Shown: positions 6,519 to 12,681 of the stretch, in pieces
Layout of the letters: each line of letters starts with the position of its first letter
Numbering within the stretch: the stretch's first letter is position 1
NCBI GenBank assembly: GCA_018882725.1
Contig: VERK01000041.1
Coordinates: forward strand, 1-12,681
DNA length: 12,681 nt
From: Actinomycetota bacterium
GTDB lineage: Bacteria; Actinomycetota; Acidimicrobiia; Acidimicrobiales; Ilumatobacteraceae
Reading direction: 5' to 3'
The notes under the pieces: generated by a model
Databases searched by the model: none
The model's input: the letters and a program-made list of their open reading frames with translations, nothing else
What the model was told of the DNA's origin: nothing
Position numbers and translations under genes: made by a program

Positions 6519-7553
6519 ATGGCCCTGATCAGACGCACGATTCCGAGCCCGCTGGGACCCCTCACGCTGGTGGCATCGCCGACCGGACTGCGCGAGATCC
6601 GGTTCGAGGGCGAATCTGTCGATGAACCCGACAGCCAAGAGGGTGACTCGCCGATCCTGTCGCGGGCCGCCGAGCAACTGGCCGAATACTTCGCTGGCAA
6701 TCGTCGCGAGTTCGACCTGCCGCTCGAACCACAGGGCACGCCGTTCCAGGTGTCGGTGTGGAAGGTCATCGAAGGCACCGAATACGGCCAGACCATCTCG
6801 TACGGCGAAGAGGCCCGTCGTCTCGGCGACGTCAAGAAGTCGCGGGCGGTGGGTTCGGCGAATGGTCGTAACCCGTTGCCGATCGTCGTTCCGTGCCATC
6901 GCATCATCGGTTCGGATGGTTCGCTCACCGGTTACAGCGGCGGCATGGAGAAGAAGGTGTGGTTACTCGATCACGAACGAGATGTCGTGGCGGCGCGACT
7001 GCCAGTTCGCAAAGCCGCTGACGACCCACGCCTCGGTGAACTGTTCGCCAAGGGTCTCAACGGCCCGGGTGGCGATCCGCTCAACATCTTCGGTGTGTTG
7101 GGCAATCACCCCGACATGCTCAAGCGGTGGCTGGTGTTCGCCACGCACGTGTTGTCGAAGAACTCGTTGTCGCCGCGTGATCGTGAGTTGCTCATCCTGC
7201 GCACCGGTTGGAACTGTGGCTCGCGTTACGAATGGGGTCAGCACGTGGTGATCGCGCGTGACTGCGGTATCAGCGACGCCGAGATCGAAGCGGTGAAGGG
7301 TGGCGCCGATTCGCCGTCGTGGTCGGCGCACGATCGTGTTCTCATGCGCGCCGCCGACGAATTGCACGAGCTCCAAACGCTGAGTGATCACACGTGGGAC
7401 GCGCTCACGTCGGCGTATTCCACCGAGCAGGTGCTCGACGTGGTGGCCACGGTGGGCAACTACACGATGGTGGCGATGTTCTTGAACAGCACCGGCGTGC
7501 GACTCGACGAGGGCGTGCCCGACGAGCCGGCGCTACGCCGCCGCAAGAAGTAA
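6519..7553 (+). CDS. fusion of O6-alkylguanine-DNA alkyltransferase (Ogt/MGMT) and carboxymuconolactone-decarboxylase-family domain
   Basis: One uninterrupted 344-residue frame with two complete domains. Residues 1-155 are a methylated-DNA-protein-cysteine methyltransferase. They include GTPFQVSVW, the SANGRNPLPIVVPCHRIIG active site with acceptor C126, and GYSGG; this half transfers an alkyl group from O6-alkylguanine to itself. Residues from about 165 to 335 match a full CMD-family protein: PLNIFGVLGNHPDMLKRW, then SPRDRELLILRTGWNCGSRYEWGQH (C233, E238, H242), then EQVLDVVATVGNYTMVAMFLNSTGV. The second half lacks the CxxC of peroxidase-type AhpD. Alone, each half is a common protein of about 160-180 residues. 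The ATG at 6519 fits the alkyltransferase N terminus, but the upstream GGGA is only one base away, so initiation may be weak. It ends nine bases before the opposing gene. The repair function is secure; the role of the CMD half is unknown. Confidence 0.88.
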   Translation: MALIRRTIPSPLGPLTLVASPTGLREIRFEGESVDEPDSQEGDSPILSRAAEQLAEYFAGNRREFDLPLEPQGTPFQVSVWKVIEGTEYGQTISYGEEARRLGDVKKSRAVGSANGRNPLPIVVPCHRIIGSDGSLTGYSGGMEKKVWLLDHERDVVAARLPVRKAADDPRLGELFAKGLNGPGGDPLNIFGVLGNHPDMLKRWLVFATHVLSKNSLSPRDRELLILRTGWNCGSRYEWGQHVVIARDCGISDAEIEAVKGGADSPSWSAHDRVLMRAADELHELQTLSDHTWDALTSAYSTEQVLDVVATVGNYTMVAMFLNSTGVRLDEGVPDEPALRRRKK

Positions 7554-7562
7554 CGGGTCGCG

Positions 7563-8177
7563 TCAGCCGCGACGGCGAGCCTGAGCCGACTGTTCGCGAC
7601 GACGACGAGCGGCTTCTTGTTCGGCTGCTTTGCGCGCTTTGCGCTCGGCCTTGAGCGCTTCGCGCTCGGGGCTGTCTTCCTTCTCGAGCACGACTGGTGC
7701 GGTGGTGACGGTGGGTGCCGGCGGCAACTTCCACGCCTCGTCGTGCTTCAGGAAGCGGATGATGATGGGGGAGGCCACGGCCTCTCCGCACACGACTGAC
7801 GCCAGCATCACCTGGGTGAGCGGGAGACCGTGCTTCTCGATCACACCCGGAAGGGCATCGCGCAACTGACCTTCGCTCGGGTCGTCGGCGGCGTTACCGA
7901 GGGCTTCGATGCAATCGGTCAGACAGGCGTCGGTCAGGACGAGGGCGATGCGCTCGAGGTCGCCGCTGATGCGGCCCTTGGCGGCGGCGGTGCGAGCAGC
8001 TGAGACGATCGCTGCGTCATCGAGGTTCTGACCCTTCACGCCGAGCAGGTGCTGGAAGCCGTCCTTGGCCTCGTCGTCGAGCGCGTTGTAACGCGCGACG
8101 ATGGTGGCGTCGTCGACGAGGCGAATGGCCCGATCGAGGAGCGAGAGAGCGGCGAGGCGGTTCTTGACCTGATTCAC
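7563..8177 (-). CDS. conserved-looking hypothetical protein with basic C-terminal tail
   Basis: Protein of 204 residues that I cannot assign to a family. Residues 1 to about 150 look like a compact helical domain (VKNRLAALSLLDRAIRLVDDATIVARYNAL), with two cysteines in TDACLTDCIEAL and a hydrophobic run LTQVMLASVVCGEAV. A Pro/Val linker follows (LPPAPTVTTAPVVLE). The last 40 residues are a charged, probably coiled-coil helix ending in RRRREQSAQARRRG, which could bind nucleic acid or ribosomes. There is no signal peptide. The GTG start at 8177 has no obvious ribosome-binding site, so a leaderless transcript is possible. It diverges from the YqeY-like gene with only 43 bp between start codons and converges on the fusion gene with a 9-bp gap. 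Coding character is supported by strong third-position GC and length. Confidence 0.75.
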   Translation of the reverse strand: MNQVKNRLAALSLLDRAIRLVDDATIVARYNALDDEAKDGFQHLLGVKGQNLDDAAIVSAARTAAAKGRISGDLERIALVLTDACLTDCIEALGNAADDPSEGQLRDALPGVIEKHGLPLTQVMLASVVCGEAVASPIIIRFLKHDEAWKLPPAPTVTTAPVVLEKEDSPEREALKAERKARKAAEQEAARRRREQSAQARRRG

Positions 8178-8220
8178 AATTGAGTGAGGCTAGCGGTGCG
8201 AACAGCGTCAGAATGGGGAC

Positions 8221-8688
8221 ATGAGCCAGTCCGATTCGTTGAAGAACCGCATGCAGACCGACCTCACCGAGGCGATGAAGGCGGGCGACGATCTCACCAA
8301 GTCGACCATCCGCATGATGTTGGCCGCGGTCATGAACGCCGAAGTGGCGGGCAAAGAGGCCGTCACACTCTCCGACGAGCAGGTGATCGGGGTGTTGCGT
8401 TCCGAGTCGAAGAAGCGTCTCGAGTCGGCCGAGGTGTACGAACAGGCCGGTCGCACCGAGTTGGCCGTGAAGGAGCGCAACGAGATCGCGATCATCGAGC
8501 GGTATTTGCCGGCCGCGATGGACGAGGCGCAGTTGAACGCCGTCGTGAGCGAGGAAGTGGCCAAGGCAGCCGCCAACGGTCAGACCGGTCCGAAGGCGAT
8601 GGGTGTGGTCATCAAGGCCGTGAAAGAACGTGTTGGCGCGAGTGCCGATGGTGCCGCCATCGCGGCCGCCGTGAAGTCCGCGCTCTGA
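8221..8688 (+). CDS. GatB/YqeY domain-containing protein
   Basis: Small protein of 155 residues matching the YqeY family over its whole length. The N-terminal helical half is LKNRMQTDLTEAMKAGDDLTKSTIRMMLAAVMNAEV, with the typical DEQVIGVLRSESKKRLES segment, followed by AGRTELAVKERNEIAIIERYLPAAMDE. The C-terminal half ends TGPKAMGVVIKAVKERVG. The C-terminal part is homologous to the tail of the GatB subunit of the tRNA-dependent amidotransferase, which contacts tRNA; the free-standing protein has no settled biochemical role. The length equals the family norm. The ATG at 8221 is the family start, preceded by GGGGA that is very close. A strong hairpin lies 30 bases after the stop. Confidence 0.92.
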   Translation: MSQSDSLKNRMQTDLTEAMKAGDDLTKSTIRMMLAAVMNAEVAGKEAVTLSDEQVIGVLRSESKKRLESAEVYEQAGRTELAVKERNEIAIIERYLPAAMDEAQLNAVVSEEVAKAAANGQTGPKAMGVVIKAVKERVGASADGAAIAAAVKSAL

Positions 8689-8718
8689 CACCCACTTCGA
8701 CACTCTCCGTGCAACGCG

Positions 8719-8748
8719 AATGACGGCCCGGTTGCCCGGGCCGTCATT
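8719..8748. terminator. hairpin terminator between convergent genes
   Basis: A perfect 13-bp stem, AATGACGGCCCGG pairing with CCGGGCCGTCATT, encloses the loop TTGC. It lies between the ends of the YqeY-like gene and the exported-protein gene and can end transcription from both sides. There is no long U tract, only ATT on the plus side, as is common in high-GC actinobacteria. Confidence 0.85.
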
Positions 8749-8783
8749 ACCTCTGGGGGAGGATCAGTTGTCGGAGTGTTCGA

Positions 8784-9641
8784 TCAGAGTGTGATCACCC
8801 GCACCGTGGCGGTCACCGAGACGGTGCGTCCACCCTTGTTGGTGGCGGTGATGGTGACGGTGGCGCCTTCGCTCACACTCATGTTGTCGATCGCCCAGGT
8901 GCTGCCGGTTCCGGCGGTCGAGAGCTTGGTGCCCGACTTCGTCATCGGAAGGATGAGTCCCATCGAGTTGCGTGACACGTAGCTGATCTTCACGCTGTCG
9001 ATCTCGGCGAGGACTGCGTTGCTCTTGGCGTTCACCAACACGCGGGCATTGATCTTCGTGCCGTTGGTCTGGAACGTGTAGATCAGGATCTCGGGGGTCG
9101 GCACCAGCGCGTAGTTGCCGAGCGCTCCGGGCGCCGTGGCGCCACCGGGCAGTGTGACGACCGGGCCCGAGCTCGAACCCGACTCGGGGGCTTCCTCGGC
9201 CGGTGCTTCAGCAGCGGGTGCTTCCTCGGCCGGAGCCTCGGCAGCGGGAGCCTCGGCAGCGGGGGCCTCTTCGATCTCGGGCTCGTCCTCGACGACCGGT
9301 GCTTCGTCAGCGGCCGGGGCCGAAGCGACGTCCTCAGCCGGAGCGTCCTGCGCCGCGGGAGCGTTGTCGACGATCGGGGCGGCCGGCGACTCGACGAGAC
9401 CGGCGAGTTCGGGGGCAACCTCGGCGATGACGGCCGGGTCGGTGCTGGCGAGGATCTCGTCGATCGCTCCGTTGTCGCCGTTCTGAGCGGCGGTGAGGAG
9501 TGCGGCGACGATCTCGTCGGCCGACACCTCGGTTGCGGTGTCGTTCTTGCCGCCACAGGCGGCGGTTCCTGCCACGAGAGCGGCGGTCGCGACGGTGGCG
9601 AGAGCGGCCTTGCGGAGGTTGTTGATCTTGGTGGTCTTCAT
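8784..9641 (-). CDS. exported Ala/Pro/Glu-rich protein, probable lipoprotein
   Basis: Protein of 285 residues. The N terminus is an export signal: KTTKINNLRK is positive, ALATVATAALVAGTAA is hydrophobic, and C29 follows as TAACGG. That is a weak lipobox, since position -3 is Thr rather than Leu, so either lipidation or ordinary signal-peptidase cleavage is possible. Residues about 30-75 form a small helical segment (VSADEIVAALLTAAQNGDNGAIDEIL). Residues about 80-155 are a low-complexity Ala/Pro/Glu spacer, suited to crossing the cell wall. The last 110 residues are beta-rich with Ser/Thr/Val alternation (VSEGATVTITATNKGGRTVSVTATVRVITL), resembling an immunoglobulin-like domain. A good ribosome-binding site (AAAGGAA) lies eight bases before the ATG. 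No enzyme motif is seen; a surface or adhesion role is a guess. Confidence 0.82.
   Translation of the reverse strand: MKTTKINNLRKAALATVATAALVAGTAACGGKNDTATEVSADEIVAALLTAAQNGDNGAIDEILASTDPAVIAEVAPELAGLVESPAAPIVDNAPAAQDAPAEDVASAPAADEAPVVEDEPEIEEAPAAEAPAAEAPAEEAPAAEAPAEEAPESGSSSGPVVTLPGGATAPGALGNYALVPTPEILIYTFQTNGTKINARVLVNAKSNAVLAEIDSVKISYVSRNSMGLILPMTKSGTKLSTAGTGSTWAIDNMSVSEGATVTITATNKGGRTVSVTATVRVITL
9186..9272 (-). repeat. in-gene repeats encoding the Ala/Pro/Glu spacer
   Basis: The plus strand shows near-identical units such as CTTCCTCGGCCGG and GCAGCGGG recurring at 30 bp and 15 bp steps, encoding alternating EAPA and AEAP blocks. Units keep the reading frame, so copy number could change by slippage without breaking the gene. 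Confidence 0.65.
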
Positions 9642-9722
9642 GGCGGTGGTTCCTTTCGGTTGGTGTGTGGCCCCGTTGGCCTCACACCGGACAAGAGGAA
9701 CGACCGTCCGCGGTCTCGCACT

Positions 9723-9757
9723 TTTCTGACAGAAATCCTCAAGAAAATTTCGAGGAT
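9723..9757. promoter_or_regulatory. cluster of AT-rich inverted repeats between tRNA-Arg and the exported-protein gene
   Basis: TTTCTG-A-CAGAAA (9723-9735) is a perfect 13-bp palindrome. It is followed by ATCCTC (9735-9740) pairing with GAGGAT (9752-9757) around GAAA-A-TTTC. On the minus strand the second hairpin is followed by TTTCTGT, so it could terminate the tRNA transcript; the first could be an operator for the exported-protein gene, which starts 82 bp further on. Two further short hairpins lie nearer the tRNA (CCCTG-CT-CAGGG and CGGTT-TTCAGG-AACCG). Which role applies cannot be decided from sequence. Confidence 0.4.
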
Positions 9758-9797
9758 CGTCTTGGCCCTGCTCAGGGGCGGTTTTCAGGAACCGAAC

Positions 9798-9873
9798 TGG
9801 CGCCCACGGTAGGAATCGGACCTACGACCTTCTGCTCCGGAGGCAGACGCTCTATCCACTGAGCTACGTGGGC
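9798..9873 (-). tRNA. tRNA-Arg (anticodon CCG)
   Basis: The minus strand folds into a complete cloverleaf. The acceptor GCCCACG pairs with CGTGGGC, the D arm is GCTC-AGTGGATA-GAGC, the anticodon arm is TCTGC-CTCCGGA-GCAGA with anticodon CCG (reads CGG), the variable loop is five bases, and the T arm is GTAGG-TCCGATT-CCTAC. The discriminator is G and CCA is encoded at 9798-9800. The T loop is odd: position 55 is C where U (the pseudouridine of TPsiC) is nearly universal. The gene is divergent from argS, whose product charges this tRNA. Confidence 0.95.
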
Positions 9874-9883
9874 AACGCGACCG

Positions 9884-9912
9884 AGCCTACCCCGGTGTGT
9901 TCGTGGTCGATT
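9884..9912 (-). promoter_or_regulatory. candidate promoter of tRNA-Arg
   Basis: On the minus strand TAGGCT (9884-9889), a typical actinobacterial -10 box for stable RNA genes, lies ten bases before the mature tRNA 5' end. A partial -35 (ATCGAC or TCGACC, about 9905-9911) lies 15-16 bases further, a short spacer, so only the -10 is convincing. The 111-bp region 9874-9984 must also hold the argS promoter, which I cannot place. Confidence 0.35.
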
Positions 9913-9984
9913 CGTGCTCGAGATGGACGCGAGTCGTTGCGATCACGCCAATGAGCAGGGCTGATCTTCTCGTGATCGGCCACA

Positions 9985-11723
<1,739 letters not shown>

Positions 11724-11727
<4 letters not shown>

Positions 11728-12681
11728 GTTCGCGCCCGGTCCCGATGCGGCTCCTGCCCGAGAACGCTCGGGTAGAAGGTGACGGTTCGCTCTCGATCGC
11801 CGGTTGCCGGGTCGACGATCTGGCCGCCCAGTTCGGAACGCCGTTGTTCGTGTACGACGAGGCGCACTTGCGGGCTCGCTGTCGTGAGGCGGTGTCGGCG
11901 TTCGGTGCCGATCGCGTGATCTACGCGTCGAAGGCCTTCTTGTGCACGGCCATGGCGCGCTTGGCTCACGACGAGGGGTTGCTCATCGACGTGGCCACGG
12001 GCGGCGAGTTGTTCGTCGCTCTGCACGCGGGTGTGCCGGCCGATCGGTGCGTGTTGCACGGCAACAACAAGAGCATCGACGAACTCGAGATGGCTCTCAA
12101 CGCGGGTCGTGATTCGCAGAAGCGTCCGGGTGTGCGCCACATCGTCGTCGATTCGTTCGACGAGATCCACCGGCTCGACGCGTTGCGTCGCGATGGTCAC
12201 CCTCTTCCGCGTTTACAGGTCCGTGTGACACCGGGTGTTCATGCGCACACTCACGAATACATCGCCACCGGCCAGGACGATTCGAAGTTCGGTTTCAATC
12301 TCGCCAACGGCGACGCCGCCCGAGCGATCGAACTCATCCAGCGTCTCGGTTGCGGCGAGTTGGTGGGTGTGCACTGTCACATCGGATCGAACGTGTTCGC
12401 GGTCGAGTCGTTCGCGAAGGCTGCTGATGTGATGTCGCGCTTCGCGGCGCCGTACGACTTTCCCGAACTGACGCTCGGTGGCGGACTCGGTGTCGCGTAC
12501 ACCGAAGACGAGGAAGCTCCCACCATCGGCGCGTGGGGCAACGTACTGCTCGACGCCTGTCGGTCGATTGGCATCAAGTCGGCGGTGTTCGTCGAGCCCG
12601 GTCGCTCGATCGTCGCGAGTGCGGCGATCACCGTGTATCGCGTGGGCACCGTCAAGGAGATTCCGGGAGTGCGCCGTTACG
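11724..12681 (+). CDS. lysA: diaminopimelate decarboxylase, 3' end outside window
   Basis: PLP-dependent enzyme that makes L-lysine from meso-diaminopimelate, the last step of the DAP pathway. The first 319 codons are present, of about 420-450 expected. PLP barrel landmarks are visible: LAAQFGTPLFVYDE, the Schiff-base lysine K70 in VIYASKAF, the DVATGGELF strand, SKFGFNL, the HCHIGSN loop at 217-223 and the phosphate-binding EPGRSIV at 291-297. The frame stays open to the right edge. The start is the GTG at 11724, overlapping the argS stop as GTGA, which couples the two genes; the ATG at 11745 is the alternative. Further genes of the lysine/threonine branch (hom, thrC, thrB) often follow in actinobacteria but lie outside the window. 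Confidence 0.95.

Noticed and set aside
6005..6928. 307-residue minus-strand open frame spanning the TetR end and alkyltransferase start
   Set aside because: Ser/Arg-rich shadow crossing two real genes; no motif or ribosome-binding site.
7600..7690. Short GC-rich repeats (GCGCTT/GCGCTCGG) near the end of the hypothetical protein gene
   Set aside because: Explained by coding of the Lys/Arg/Ala/Glu coiled tail.

Overview
The window is high-GC actinobacterial chromosome. Pointers are a FadE-type acyl-CoA dehydrogenase, GTG/TTG starts, short or missing leaders, and an argS-lysA pair. The mix resembles the Acidimicrobiia (Ilumatobacter-like), but that placement is inference. Gene density is high, with no insertion sequence, integrase, phage gene or CRISPR array.

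Layout, left to right. (1) 1-288: 5' part of a small stand-alone winged-helix regulator (minus) and, in the divergent spacer, two tandem 11-bp repeats that look like a site for an OmpR/PhoB-type wing. (2) 340-2774: acyl-CoA dehydrogenase translationally coupled to a 12-helix MFS transporter. (3) 2736-4250: a 14-helix DHA2 drug-efflux transporter (minus), overlapping the first transporter tail-to-tail by 39 bp, with a 13-bp palindrome just before its start. (4) 4453-4515: what may be the last codons of a lost endonuclease/exonuclease/phosphatase gene. (5) 4517-6311: saccharopine-dehydrogenase-like oxidoreductase (minus) divergent from a TetR regulator (plus); the 61-bp spacer holds two palindromes sharing CTGTACR-NN-TGTACAG, a self-contained regulated module. 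(6) 6519-7553: one ORF joining a complete O6-alkylguanine-DNA alkyltransferase to a complete carboxymuconolactone-decarboxylase (CMD/AhpD-like) domain, the most unusual protein here. (7) 7563-8688: a conserved-looking hypothetical protein with a basic tail, divergent from a YqeY-like protein, then a strong hairpin terminator. (8) 8784-9641: an exported Ala/Pro/Glu-rich protein, probably a lipoprotein. (9) 9798-9873: tRNA-Arg(CCG), back-to-back with argS. (10) 9985-12681: argS overlapping lysA by 4 bp; lysA runs off the right edge.

How the parts fit: argS-lysA is a known actinobacterial housekeeping operon, and here the arginine tRNA lies in its divergent promoter region, so tRNA and synthetase could be co-regulated. 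The TetR/oxidoreductase pair looks like a classical inducible one-enzyme circuit. The acyl-CoA dehydrogenase and MFS pair suggests uptake or export of an acid whose CoA ester is oxidised. The alkyltransferase-CMD fusion has no explanation from its neighbours.
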